A stretch of DNA of 43,105 nt from Sulfurovum sp. TSL1 (GTDB taxonomy: Bacteria; Campylobacterota; Campylobacteria; Campylobacterales; Sulfurovaceae). Position numbers and translations under genes: made by a program. How positions within the stretch are numbered: position 1 is the stretch's first letter; each line of letters begins with the position of its first letter. Positions 31,870-40,268 of the stretch are shown here, one piece after another. Location of the stretch: contig NZ_BPFI01000001.1 of assembly GCF_019972135.1 (NCBI RefSeq), positions 1-43,105 of the forward strand, in the 5' to 3' direction. Below the pieces are notes generated by a model. That model searched no databases, had not been told where the DNA came from, and saw only the letters and a list, made by a program, of their open reading frames with translations.

Positions 31870-33265
31870 AACCTTCCTTTTTCTTATAGTGATGCTTCCA
31901 CTCAGCGCTTCAGTAGAAATGCATGCACCTGATCATGTTATGGAGGGTGAAGCACTGCACTTTCAGATCATTGCCAGGGGGTTTAACGTCAAGATCCCTC
32001 CCATTAAAAGTATAGAAGGATACAGTGTCGAGAACACAGAAACTTCTGAAGAAACCATTATTCTCAATACGCGCAGAGCCAGCAAGGTCACTAAAACGTA
32101 CAGGATCTTTCCTAAAAAAAGTATCACCATCCCTGCATTTACGATAGAGGTAGACCAAAAAGATGAAAAAACAAAAAACAAAAAGATAAGACTACAGAAG
32201 ATCACCAAAACGATCTCTGATCATTTTGATCTGCAGATGCACTTGAATAAGAGAGATGCCTATAGTGGAGAAGAGGTTGTATTAACCGTGATATTTGCCT
32301 ATAAAAACGTAGAAGATTACAGCTTGCCTGAGGTCACTTTCCCAGGTTTACTGCTTAAAGAATTAAGCAGTAAAACATGGATAAGAGCAGATGGATACAG
32401 TGTTGAAGAGATACGATATACTTTGAGACCACAAACAGAGGGGAAGCTGACACTGAGCCCTTTAAAGGCAGAGGCGGAAGTACGTAAAGGTGGGGATATA
32501 CAAAGAGTTTCTATCTATTCCAATGAACTCTTGCTCAATGTCAAGGCGCTGCCTAAAGGCGTTTCACTATTCGGTGCGTATCAACTCGATACACGTGTCG
32601 ATACACAAAGAGTGAACGCTGGTGAAGCTGTGGAACTGATACTGACTATTGAGGGGAGCGGTAATCTTGATACACTTGATGACCTGGACTTGGATATTCC
32701 CGGTACCACTCTCTATGTGAAATCGGTGCAAAAACACCAAGAGAAGAGTACCGGTGTCTATAGAAAAGTATTTGAGATTATTTCAGACAAAAACTATACG
32801 ATACCTGCCATTACACTGAGTTATTTCGATCAAGAGAGCCAGAGAAAAAAAACCATACAAAGCAAAGCGTTTGACGTTGAGGTCATAGAGTCACATAGAG
32901 CTAAAAATAACTCCAAAGCTAAGCCGGCCAAAGATGAAGTTTCCAAGAAAATGGCCAATGCAACAGAGAGGATAACAGACATGGAAAGAGTCATATATTT
33001 TTTAATAGGCGTTTTAAGCAGTATAGTGTTCATGCTCGTCTATAGACAATTTAAAAACAAAACAGAGCTTAAAAAGCAACCGGAACTTGTTCATGAGCTC
33101 AAACAGATAAAAACACAGGACGCTTTATTTAAAAAAATTGTCCCTTACGTTGGTAGAGACAGGCACTTAGACAGATTGATCTATCAGTTAGAGGGGAAAG
33201 AAACAGCAAATTTCAAAGAGATTAAAAAAAAGATCATTCAAAAGGTTCAAGTGATTCTCTGCTAG
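31850..33265 (+). CDS. batD: BatD family protein
   Basis: A 471-residue exported protein: signal peptide (about 1-21), tandem beta-sandwich domains (MEGEALHFQIIARGFNVKIPPI, DAYSGEEVVLTVIFAY, NAGEAVELILTIEGSGNLDTL are the repeated edge motifs), one membrane helix at about 382-399 and a short cytoplasmic helical tail. Matches the oxygen tolerance family BatD. Last gene of the Bat operon; overlap with BatB suggests coupling and equal expression. Confidence 0.85.
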   Translation: MLNKLGKTFLFLIVMLPLSASVEMHAPDHVMEGEALHFQIIARGFNVKIPPIKSIEGYSVENTETSEETIILNTRRASKVTKTYRIFPKKSITIPAFTIEVDQKDEKTKNKKIRLQKITKTISDHFDLQMHLNKRDAYSGEEVVLTVIFAYKNVEDYSLPEVTFPGLLLKELSSKTWIRADGYSVEEIRYTLRPQTEGKLTLSPLKAEAEVRKGGDIQRVSIYSNELLLNVKALPKGVSLFGAYQLDTRVDTQRVNAGEAVELILTIEGSGNLDTLDDLDLDIPGTTLYVKSVQKHQEKSTGVYRKVFEIISDKNYTIPAITLSYFDQESQRKKTIQSKAFDVEVIESHRAKNNSKAKPAKDEVSKKMANATERITDMERVIYFLIGVLSSIVFMLVYRQFKNKTELKKQPELVHELKQIKTQDALFKKIVPYVGRDRHLDRLIYQLEGKETANFKEIKKKIIQKVQVILC

Positions 33266-33342
33266 ACCGATCTCCCTGAAACATATAAAAACGTTCACGA
33301 ACACCGTGTTAGAAACTATGTCAATTGTGCAGGTATGGATGG

Positions 33343-33386
33343 TGTCATATAGATTTATTGTATCAATTATATGACAAAATGACATA
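33343..33386. promoter_or_regulatory. Inverted repeat upstream of ruvA
   Basis: TGTCATATA (33343-33351) and TATATGACA (33368-33376) are perfect 9-base inverted repeats 16 bases apart, and a third half-site TGACATA follows at 33380-33386. They lie about 30-70 bases before the ruvA -10. They may be a regulator site, or the stem could end the Bat transcript, though no T tract follows. Confidence 0.4.
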
Positions 33387-33409
33387 TTTTATTATAGAAG
33401 GTAAAACAC

Positions 33410-33418
33410 TTGATATAC
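33410..33418 (+). promoter_or_regulatory. ruvA promoter, extended -10
   Basis: TTGATATACT ending in TATACT (33413-33418) matches the extended -10 pattern seen at 113 and 719. A start near 33425 leaves a leader of about 22 bases with AAGGG before the ATG at 33447. Confidence 0.6.
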
Positions 33419-33446
33419 TTTGACAACTAAATCAACAAGGGTAAAC

Positions 33447-34004
33447 ATGATAGTAGGCATAGAAGGTACAGTAGAAAGAAAAGAACCCACTTTTGTTCAT
33501 CTGAACGTGAACGGACTGATCTATGAAGTGATGGTATCTATCAATACATCAAACGCTATAACAGACAAGAAAGTCAAACTTTTTGTGACACAGGTCATCC
33601 GTGAAGATGCCAATCTTCTTTTTGGATTTATGGAGAACAATGAAAAAAAGATGTTTGACACGGTTTTGAAGATAAACGGAGTAGGGCCTAAAGTAGGACT
33701 GGCTATCTGTTCGACCTTTACACCCAGTACTTTTGCAAAAGTGGTTGCTTCCAAAGATGTCAGCATGCTCAAGCGAGTGCCAGGCATAGGACCTAAGGCA
33801 GCGGGGCGTATCCTGGTTGAATTGGCTGATTTTATAGTGGATAGTCATGAAGAGAGTGAGAACAGCGGAGCTTTTAATGAAGCAACGATGGCCCTTGAAA
33901 GTCTAGGCTTTAAAAAAGATGCCATTCAAAAGGCACTGCATGGGTGTAGCGGAGATACAAGCACACTGGTAAAAGAAGGATTGAAAAAGCTACAGAGATT
34001 GTAA
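33447..34004 (+). CDS. ruvA: Holliday junction branch migration protein RuvA
   Basis: A 185-residue DNA-binding subunit of the RuvAB complex that holds Holliday junctions while RuvB drives migration. OB-fold start [23 protein letters not shown], two helix-hairpin-helix motifs ([14 protein letters not shown] and [19 protein letters not shown]) and the C-terminal RuvB-interacting three-helix domain are all present. The ATG at 33447 follows AAGGGT; an earlier TTG is rejected because family members begin MIVG. ruvB is not in the window. Confidence 0.96.
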   Translation: MIVGIEGTVERKEPTFVHLNVNGLIYEVMVSINTSNAITDKKVKLFVTQVIREDANLLFGFMENNEKKMFDTVLKINGVGPKVGLAICSTFTPSTFAKVVASKDVSMLKRVPGIGPKAAGRILVELADFIVDSHEESENSGAFNEATMALESLGFKKDAIQKALHGCSGDTSTLVKEGLKKLQRL

Positions 34005-34012
34005 AGAGATCT

Positions 34013-34840
34013 TTACGTTCTTTTAAATATCAAATCTTTGATATTGTGTCCTGTTTCTTCTGCTACGACAGAACATTTTATGACAAAAAGAAAATAGATC
34101 GGACGTGTGGCCACATGATAAAGACTTTCAAAGTTCCCCATACCTTTTGAGAGTACGATATCTGCACGATCAAAGATCTCTTTGGAGACACTGTTGGCTT
34201 CTTCAAGATCATAGCCCGGTGTTTGAACGCCTGTATCGACAATGTGGGCACAATCTTTAAGCAGTTGGCCCTCTTTGTAGGTGACATCATTGATGATGGG
34301 ATTACCTCTGACAAAGTAATGCACAGTGATATCATACAGCTTTTTAATGGTCTCTATCAGGAGTTTATCAAAAATGTGTTCTCCGACATTATCGCCGATG
34401 AGCACCATCTCTTTGGCATGTTGTAACTCTTCCATGAACTTCAAAGTATCATCGATAGCAAAGGGTTTATGTAAATGATATTGGATCATGTCGTCCAGAT
34501 CGAACCGTTCCTGTGATCCAAAATCAATGACATTTCCGATGACGGCCATTTTGAGCGCATCGGGAATGGTGTGTATGAAAGAGGTATCTATGTTTAATGC
34601 CTGTTTGGTAGCATATGCTTTTGCGAGGGCTACGGGATCTTTTTTACCCGTGACATCAGAGATAGCCTGGTAAATATCCTTCGCGATCTGTGGAGGGCTA
34701 CTTGACATCGTATGCTCCATCAGAACCTGTGCGGTTCTGTCAAATACTTTTTTGCTCGTGGCATCATCAAGCTTCAAAAGTTTAGTCACTCTGAGGGCTT
34801 GATCGAACAAACAGGATAGGCAATCAGGTTTAATGTTCAC
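34013..34840 (-). CDS. DUF89 (ARMT1-like) metal-dependent protein
   Basis: A 275-residue member of DUF89, whose characterised relatives are metal-dependent damage-control phosphatases. Visible motifs: N-terminal CLSC (C8, C11) of the subfamily with a cysteine pair, GNVIDFGSQERF, the metal-site motif LIGDNVGEHIFD and VLSKGMGNFESL. Cytosolic. The start is GTG at 34840 with AAAGGA eight bases before; no in-frame ATG is near. Convergent with ruvA, nine bases apart. The physiological substrate is unknown. Confidence 0.88.
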   Translation of the reverse strand: MNIKPDCLSCLFDQALRVTKLLKLDDATSKKVFDRTAQVLMEHTMSSSPPQIAKDIYQAISDVTGKKDPVALAKAYATKQALNIDTSFIHTIPDALKMAVIGNVIDFGSQERFDLDDMIQYHLHKPFAIDDTLKFMEELQHAKEMVLIGDNVGEHIFDKLLIETIKKLYDITVHYFVRGNPIINDVTYKEGQLLKDCAHIVDTGVQTPGYDLEEANSVSKEIFDRADIVLSKGMGNFESLYHVATRPIYFLFVIKCSVVAEETGHNIKDLIFKRT

Positions 34841-34944
34841 GATGAATGTCCTTTCATGTAATACTTTATACTATTGTAGCATGAAAGATTTGTGATTAAT
34901 AAAACTCTTCTCCCAGAGGAAAATAAAATGAGCTTGTATTGCGA

Positions 34945-36873
34945 CTATTGGACATTTTCCTTCCATCGGTTAAGATGGTGTGAATATAAATAACTTGCAC
35001 TCTGGTAATAGGCGATAGTATCCAATTCATCTTTCTCAGATATAGTCTCCATCTCTTTATATTTTACATTTTTCAGACCCTGATCAAGAATATGGTATTG
35101 ATGAATGGTCTTATCCGGTTCGAGTACAAAAAGATCTTTATTTTTCACTAGACCCAATCTTTGATAATTTCCAATAAAAGCCCTTTCCTGAAAATTTGGA
35201 TCCAAGATATTATTCCCATAAAATTCACTCTTGTAGTTCCACTTCATCATTGAAAAAAGTGTAGGCATGGTATCTATCTGTGAGGAGAGTTTACTAATGA
35301 CCTTTGGTTTGATAATATCCGGTGCATAAACGATAAGAGGAATTTTATAGCGCCAGAGCGGTAGTGCATTTTTCCCTGCACTTCCTCCATTGTGGTCGGC
35401 AACGATGACAAAGATCGTATTGTTGAACCATGGTTTTGTTTTGGCTTTTTCCAAGAAATCATGAATAGCATAATCCGTATATTTTACACCGCCATCTCTT
35501 CCCGTATGCGAAGGTATATCTATCTTGCCGTCCGGATAGGTGTAGGGTCTATGGTTTGAAGTGGTCATGATAAAGTTAAAGAATGGTTTATTGGCTTGAT
35601 AGGATTTATCGGATTCTTTCATCGCTTTGTCAAACAGATCTTCATCACAAACACCCCAAACATTCGCAAAACTGATCTCTTCTTCCTTGAAATCCATTCG
35701 ATCGATCACATTAAATCCGTTATGGGAGAAGAAGTCGTTCATATTGTCAAAATACCCATGACCGGCATAGATAAATTTATTGTCATAGCCTTTTTCTTTA
35801 AAGACAAATCCTGTGGAGAACATATCATGGTTGTCCGGTCGCTTCACAATACTTCTTCCCGGTGTAGGAGGGATAGAAAGGGTAACGGCTTCCATGCCTC
35901 TTACAGTTCGTGTACCTGTGGCATAGAGATTATTGAAAAAAAGTGATTTTTGCGCTAATTTGTCTAGATGAGGCGTGAGGTTCCGATCGTCACCAAAAGC
36001 ACCCATATATTCTGCACTGAGACTCTCTACCATCACTAGCATCACATTATATTTGAGTTCAGTAGTATCTGTATTGTGTACCAATTCTAGATGTTTGTCA
36101 TTAAAGTGTTCCAAGCTATCCAAATCTTTCATGACAACATTGGTATCTTTGGTTTTATAGAACTCATCATAGTCCAATGTATTGTTTCTAAATGCAGAGA
36201 AGAGTGAGTAAAATCCATTTTTGGCCAGTTCATTATTGTATTGGTTGTTGGATACATTAGAGAGGTTTTGTGCTTCCAAAACATTAAAAAACAATATCGG
36301 AAGAAGTAAAAACGGTACACCTCTCTTGGCCCTTTGAAGCAAGGTATGATGCCCGCCAAATGTTTTAGTAATAAACGTACTTTTTTTAAGTATAAAGTAA
36401 AATACGATACTGTTTATCACTAAAATAACCGTGACCAAGAGCGGTATAGGATAAGATTCCAGGATATTGTGTATCACCTCATGGGTATAGACCAAATAAT
36501 CAACAGCGATAAAGTTAAATCTCTTCCCAAACTCTTCCCAGAAAAACCACTCCGAAACAGCATTGAAGATCAACAGGTACATGGCTGCAAAAAAGAATGA
36601 GAGGAAAATAAGTTTATGTATTTTCGTGTTGAACACTTTATTTGGGATGACAATAAGATAGATCACCAAAGGGATTATATAATAGAAAGAAGCTGCCAGA
36701 TCATAAAATAATCCTACTCCATAGAGTTTGAGCAGAGAGATGAACCCTATATCTACTTCTATAAAATCTGTCAAAAGCAGAACAGTTCTGGTAATAAAAC
36801 TGACCGTAACAAATATGCTGATCATTAATAGCAGGAATGAAAAACGATTTTGATCTGTGTTGGAAAGGGGCAT
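34945..36873 (-). CDS. LtaS/OpgB-type sulfatase-fold membrane enzyme
   Basis: A 642-residue protein with five N-terminal membrane helices (to about residue 165) and a periplasmic alkaline-phosphatase/sulfatase-like domain. Catalytic signatures of the LTA synthase family are intact: VMVESLSAEY (metal Glu), ATGTRTVRG with the nucleophilic Thr, VADHNGGS (metal Asp-His) and SNHRPYTY. Such enzymes transfer phosphoglycerol (or phosphoethanolamine) from phospholipids to glycans or lipids. In a Gram-negative cell, periplasmic glucan or lipid A/LOS decoration is more likely than teichoic acid. Monocistronic; AAGG precedes the ATG. Confidence 0.85.
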   Translation of the reverse strand: MPLSNTDQNRFSFLLLMISIFVTVSFITRTVLLLTDFIEVDIGFISLLKLYGVGLFYDLAASFYYIIPLVIYLIVIPNKVFNTKIHKLIFLSFFFAAMYLLIFNAVSEWFFWEEFGKRFNFIAVDYLVYTHEVIHNILESYPIPLLVTVILVINSIVFYFILKKSTFITKTFGGHHTLLQRAKRGVPFLLLPILFFNVLEAQNLSNVSNNQYNNELAKNGFYSLFSAFRNNTLDYDEFYKTKDTNVVMKDLDSLEHFNDKHLELVHNTDTTELKYNVMLVMVESLSAEYMGAFGDDRNLTPHLDKLAQKSLFFNNLYATGTRTVRGMEAVTLSIPPTPGRSIVKRPDNHDMFSTGFVFKEKGYDNKFIYAGHGYFDNMNDFFSHNGFNVIDRMDFKEEEISFANVWGVCDEDLFDKAMKESDKSYQANKPFFNFIMTTSNHRPYTYPDGKIDIPSHTGRDGGVKYTDYAIHDFLEKAKTKPWFNNTIFVIVADHNGGSAGKNALPLWRYKIPLIVYAPDIIKPKVISKLSSQIDTMPTLFSMMKWNYKSEFYGNNILDPNFQERAFIGNYQRLGLVKNKDLFVLEPDKTIHQYHILDQGLKNVKYKEMETISEKDELDTIAYYQSASYLYSHHLNRWKENVQ

Positions 36874-37047
36874 CGGAGACCTTCTTTAGATATATAGATG
36901 AGGTATATTAACTTAGAATAGTTAACAAATAAAGAATAAGAAACAATGAGAGATGATTTTTTGCTTGTACAGTACGTTTTTATATATTTTGGGAAGTTTC
37001 ATTCACATTTTTTGATACTACCGTACAAAAATATGAATGAGTGTGGT

Positions 37048-37401
37048 TTAATGCACGGTTCCGCAGAAGTTTGCATCACAGCCATTGACCGCACCGGAAA
37101 ATTTGGAGTTGTCAATAAAGAATTTCAAAAGACGCTTTTTACGCTTCTGGAAAAGTGAATTTTTGAGACTGGCAAGTGCTTCTGGTTTCTCTTTATGTAT
37201 TTTTTCAAGTTTCCCGGGAGTCTCAAAATAGAAATCCCAGTCGTCCTCATCTATCTGTTTAGCCATATAGAATGGTGTACCGTGACAGGAGGTACACAGT
37301 TTCTGTACAGTACGGAATGCCTTTGTATCATACTTTTCTGCACTGTATGAGAGAGAAGTGATAGCGGAAATAAGAAATGTAAGAGCGACGATTTTTTGCA
37401 T
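37048..37401 (-). CDS. Small monoheme c-type cytochrome
   Basis: From the ATG at 37401 (AAGGTC just upstream) this is a 117-residue periplasmic protein: signal peptide MQKIVALTFLISAITSLSYSA, one haem c motif CTSCH (36-40) and an aromatic, charged helical body (DEDDWDFYFE). A methionine for the distal ligand is not obvious after the haem site except M46. The C terminus ends in a cysteine pair, GCDANFCGTVH (C108, C113), unusual for a simple cytochrome. It is divergent from the flavoprotein gene and probably carries electrons in the periplasm; partner unknown. Confidence 0.82.
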   Translation of the reverse strand: MQKIVALTFLISAITSLSYSAEKYDTKAFRTVQKLCTSCHGTPFYMAKQIDEDDWDFYFETPGKLEKIHKEKPEALASLKNSLFQKRKKRLLKFFIDNSKFSGAVNGCDANFCGTVH

Positions 37402-37482
37402 AAAAAGACCTTTTTTATGCGTATTGTAATATCTGTCTGTGTACTGTCTGTGTAGTTGTGAGTATATATGGTATGAATAGGA

Positions 37483-37488
37483 TATAAT
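37483..37488 (+). promoter_or_regulatory. -10 element giving a possibly leaderless flavoprotein mRNA
   Basis: TATAAT at 37483-37488 ends seven bases before the ATG at 37496, so transcription would begin at or next to the start codon. No ribosome site precedes the ATG. Confidence 0.5.
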
Positions 37489-37495
37489 ACGCTCC

Positions 37496-38638
37496 ATGGA
37501 TCATAATATCATCATTATAGGGGGAGGGGCGAGTGCACTGATGCTTGCAGCTCTACTGCCTAAAAATACGGCTACCATCATAGAGTCCAACCCAAAGCCG
37601 GGCGCGAAGATACTGGTCTCCGGCGGAGGTAAATGCAACATTACCAATAGTCGTATGGGAACAGAGTATTTCCTTGGTGATACAAATTTTGTACAGGAAC
37701 CCTTAAAAAAATTTAATGAAAAAGCACTGTTACGATGGCTTGAGAGACAGAACCTGTATCCCGTACTGAGAAAAGAGACACAGTATTTTTGTAAAGACTC
37801 AGCGAAAGAGTTGTTGGATATTTTTTTAAAAGAGAGCAAGAAACAGACACTTTGTATGTCTGAGAAAGTGCTGGAAGTCACAAAATGTGATGAGATCTTC
37901 TATGTCAAGACGGACAAAAGAACACATACGGCAAAAGCAGTAGTGGTCGCTTCGGGCGGATTGAGTTACCCCAAGATCGGTGCAAGCAGTATAGGGTACG
38001 AGATCGCAGAATCATTTGGACATACTATAGTAAGAACGGCACCTGCTCTGGTAGGCTTTACGGTTCAAAAGGAACAGTTCTTTTTTAAAGAACTTTCCGG
38101 AGTTTCGACCGATGTGAACATACATGTAGGGGATCATGTGTGTGAAGGGGCTCTGCTTTTTGCTCATAAAGGGTTGAGCGGTCCAGCCGTACTGGATGCT
38201 TCTCTTTATTGGGAGAAAGGGAAGATAGAGATCGATTTTTTACCTCATTTTTCCTGGAAAAAGGTACAGGGAAGTAAAAAACAGATCTCTTCATTGTTAC
38301 CTATGCCAAAGCGTGTCACCAAAGCATTTTTGCTACAATTCCAGCTCGAAGATAAACCTTTCAATCAGTATACAAAAGAAGAAGTGGAAATCCTTCAAAC
38401 GTTAAGTCGTTACAGTCTTGCTCCTGCAGGAACCTTCGGTTATGCCAAAGCGGAGGTGACCAGGGGCGGCGTGGAGACATCTGAAGTGGACAGCCGCACC
38501 ATGATGAGTAGAAAAGAAGAGCGGCTTTACTTTATAGGTGAAGTCCTGGATGTCACAGGGAGACTTGGAGGGTACAATTTTCAATGGGCCTTTTCAAGTG
38601 CATACAGTTGTGCTAAACAACTATCTGCCGGGGTATAG
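37496..38638 (+). CDS. BaiN/HI0933-like FAD-dependent oxidoreductase
   Basis: A 380-residue flavoprotein with the FAD-binding start IIIIGGGASALMLAALL, the family motif GGKCNITNS (about 44-52), GGLSYPKIGASSIGYEIAE, and C-terminal VTRGGVETSEVDSRTMMS and LDVTGRLGGYNFQWAFSSA. Matches the HI0933/BaiN family (aminoacetone oxidase-like or flavin reductase-like). Cytosolic. Widespread, with unclear physiological role. The start codon is in CCATGG with no ribosome site, but a perfect TATAAT lies just upstream. Confidence 0.9.
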   Translation: MDHNIIIIGGGASALMLAALLPKNTATIIESNPKPGAKILVSGGGKCNITNSRMGTEYFLGDTNFVQEPLKKFNEKALLRWLERQNLYPVLRKETQYFCKDSAKELLDIFLKESKKQTLCMSEKVLEVTKCDEIFYVKTDKRTHTAKAVVVASGGLSYPKIGASSIGYEIAESFGHTIVRTAPALVGFTVQKEQFFFKELSGVSTDVNIHVGDHVCEGALLFAHKGLSGPAVLDASLYWEKGKIEIDFLPHFSWKKVQGSKKQISSLLPMPKRVTKAFLLQFQLEDKPFNQYTKEEVEILQTLSRYSLAPAGTFGYAKAEVTRGGVETSEVDSRTMMSRKEERLYFIGEVLDVTGRLGGYNFQWAFSSAYSCAKQLSAGV

Positions 38639-38721
38639 TAGGATACCTAAGCATGGTTGTGACACAAATATGACACGATTATTATATATTGTTTTTTGAA
38701 TGTAAATGGAGGGGATTTAGA

Positions 38722-39981
38722 ATGAAAAAAATGATGCTGCTGATACTTTCAGGAATATCAGCGATTGTATTGACCGGATGTGGTGTGGAAGCACCGGATG
38801 CAGAGGGGTGGCGACAGGCTCAAAAAGAGGAGTTCTTGAAGATACTGGAGACGGACAAATATGCTTCCATCTGTAACCAGCAGGCGCTTTACGAGCAGGT
38901 CAAAGAGAGTGAAAACTCCAAACTGATGACCAAGTTACTTGTATCTTATACCAGAAACCTTGCCAATGGCTGTATAGATCTGGAGAGTTTCAATGCATCT
39001 CAGGAGAAAAGGGTAGAGCAGAAGGTCGCGACCTACTATGAAACATACCTGCAGGAGGTCAAAGCATCGGACATCATGAGGAAGCTTAAAGCGGGACAGA
39101 GTATAGAAGAGATATTAAAACCTTATGTGCCTGAATATGCGCAGTTTTTTGATCTTCAAAAAAGATATAGGCTTTTGGGAGGGGATAAAAACACTTCGAA
39201 AAAAACACTTCGTAAAATGCGTCTGAACCTGGAAAGATTGAAACTGATGAAGCCGGGTCTCGGAGACAATTATGCCTTGGTCAATATACCTGAGTATACG
39301 GTCCGTGTGATCGATACCAATGGTACTGCAATGACAATGGCGGTAGTGGTAGGTCAACAAAAAATGCAAACACCTGTCTTTTCTGCTGATCTCTCTTATG
39401 TGACACTGAATCCTCAATGGGGTGTTCCTGACAGTATCGCCAGAAAGGAAGTGATCCCCAAACTCTTAGAAGATCCAAACTATTTGGTAAGCCACAATAT
39501 GGTCATACGTAAATCCTATGATCTCAATACGCCGGAGGTAAGTCAGGATTCTGTAGATTGGAAATCCTACCTGTTAGAGGAAAAGGATAAAAAAGAGATG
39601 ACGTATAAATTCATAGAAGTCCCTTCAAAGAAAAACGGTCTGGGACGTGTGAAGTTCATTTTCCCGAACAAACACTCTGTCTATATGCATGATACACAAG
39701 CTAAAAATCTCTTTAAACGTAAAGTCCGTACCTACAGCCATGGATGTGTAAGACTTGAGAAACCGGTGGCACTCTTAGAGCATATTTCAAAGCACTATAC
39801 TTCAAAAAGTACCGATGAGGTCAAAGAGTGGTATGATTCCTTGGAAACGCACCATATGAGCCTTCGTAAGAAGTTGCCTGTACACACGGCATACTTGACC
39901 ACGTATGTGAACGAATGTGGGGAGCTGTTGGTATTTAACGATATATATGGCTTTGACAAGTCACAAAAACTTAACTTCTAA
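38722..39981 (+). CDS. L,D-transpeptidase lipoprotein (YcbB/LdtD-like)
   Basis: A 419-residue peptidoglycan enzyme. From the ATG at 38722 (GGAGGGG upstream) it has a lipoprotein signal with lipobox LTGC (C20), a helical region, then a YkuD domain. LNPQWGVPDSIARKEVIPKLLEDPNYL is typical of the YcbB type, and MHDT plus SHGCVRLEKP supply the catalytic His and Cys. It forms 3-3 cross-links or attaches proteins to diaminopimelate residues in the periplasm. The longer upstream frame (MFFECKW) is rejected because it would precede the signal. Confidence 0.9.
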   Translation: MKKMMLLILSGISAIVLTGCGVEAPDAEGWRQAQKEEFLKILETDKYASICNQQALYEQVKESENSKLMTKLLVSYTRNLANGCIDLESFNASQEKRVEQKVATYYETYLQEVKASDIMRKLKAGQSIEEILKPYVPEYAQFFDLQKRYRLLGGDKNTSKKTLRKMRLNLERLKLMKPGLGDNYALVNIPEYTVRVIDTNGTAMTMAVVVGQQKMQTPVFSADLSYVTLNPQWGVPDSIARKEVIPKLLEDPNYLVSHNMVIRKSYDLNTPEVSQDSVDWKSYLLEEKDKKEMTYKFIEVPSKKNGLGRVKFIFPNKHSVYMHDTQAKNLFKRKVRTYSHGCVRLEKPVALLEHISKHYTSKSTDEVKEWYDSLETHHMSLRKKLPVHTAYLTTYVNECGELLVFNDIYGFDKSQKLNF

Positions 39982-39984
39982 AAA

Positions 39985-40040
39985 AGAAAGGATGACAAGA
40001 TATAGCTGATTTTAGCCGACATCTTTTGTCATCTCTTTCC
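39985..40040. terminator. Long hairpin after the L,D-transpeptidase gene
   Basis: GAAAGGATGACAAGAT (39986-40001) pairs with ATCTTTTGTCATCTCTTTC (40021-40039), with two small bulges, around a loop that itself contains GCTGATTTTAGC. It begins four bases after the stop codon. No strong T tract follows on either strand, so it may be a 3' stabilising stem or a factor-dependent terminator. Confidence 0.5.
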
Positions 40041-40146
40041 TGCTCGTTTACATTTTAGCTTCTTCAAAGTAATCCAGAGCATTTTGGTTTATTAATATTT
40101 ATCTTAATTTATTTGTCTTTTTTATTTCAATAATTTAAGTTTTTTT

Positions 40147-40218
40147 GATACAATGAAGAATGAGCTGGAGGTGTGATTGAGATGCAAACGATTATAGCAT
40201 CTCAATCATAGTAATTTT
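40147..40218 (+). ncRNA. Short leader or small RNA: promoter, mini-ORF and hairpin with T tract
   Basis: An extended -10 TGATACAAT (40147-40155) is followed by GGAGGTG (40167-40173), then a perfect 12-base inverted repeat TGATTGAGATGC (40174-40185) / GCATCTCAATCA (40197-40208) with an 11-base loop and ATTTTTT shortly after. From a start near 40162 this would make an RNA of about 55 bases ending at an intrinsic terminator, just upstream of the gene at 40269. It can be a small RNA or an attenuator. Confidence 0.55.
40182..40211 (+). CDS. Possible nine-residue leader peptide MQTIIASQS
   Basis: ATG at 40182 follows GGAGGT by nine bases, a strong ribosome site, and the frame runs nine codons to TAG at 40211. 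The coding bases lie almost entirely inside the terminator hairpin, so a translating ribosome would prevent the hairpin from forming. No run of one amino acid codon points to a sensed metabolite. The alternative is that the ribosome-like motif is a binding sequence of a small RNA. Confidence 0.35.
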   Translation: MQTIIASQS

Positions 40219-40268
40219 TTGTGCTGATCATTGAAATGATGAGCGATATAATTCTAGGAGAAATAATC

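Noticed and set aside
36874-37047. Plus-strand reading frame at 36946-37158 between the LtaS-like and cytochrome genes
   Set aside because: It overlaps the cytochrome gene antisense, has no ribosome site and no recognisable sequence.
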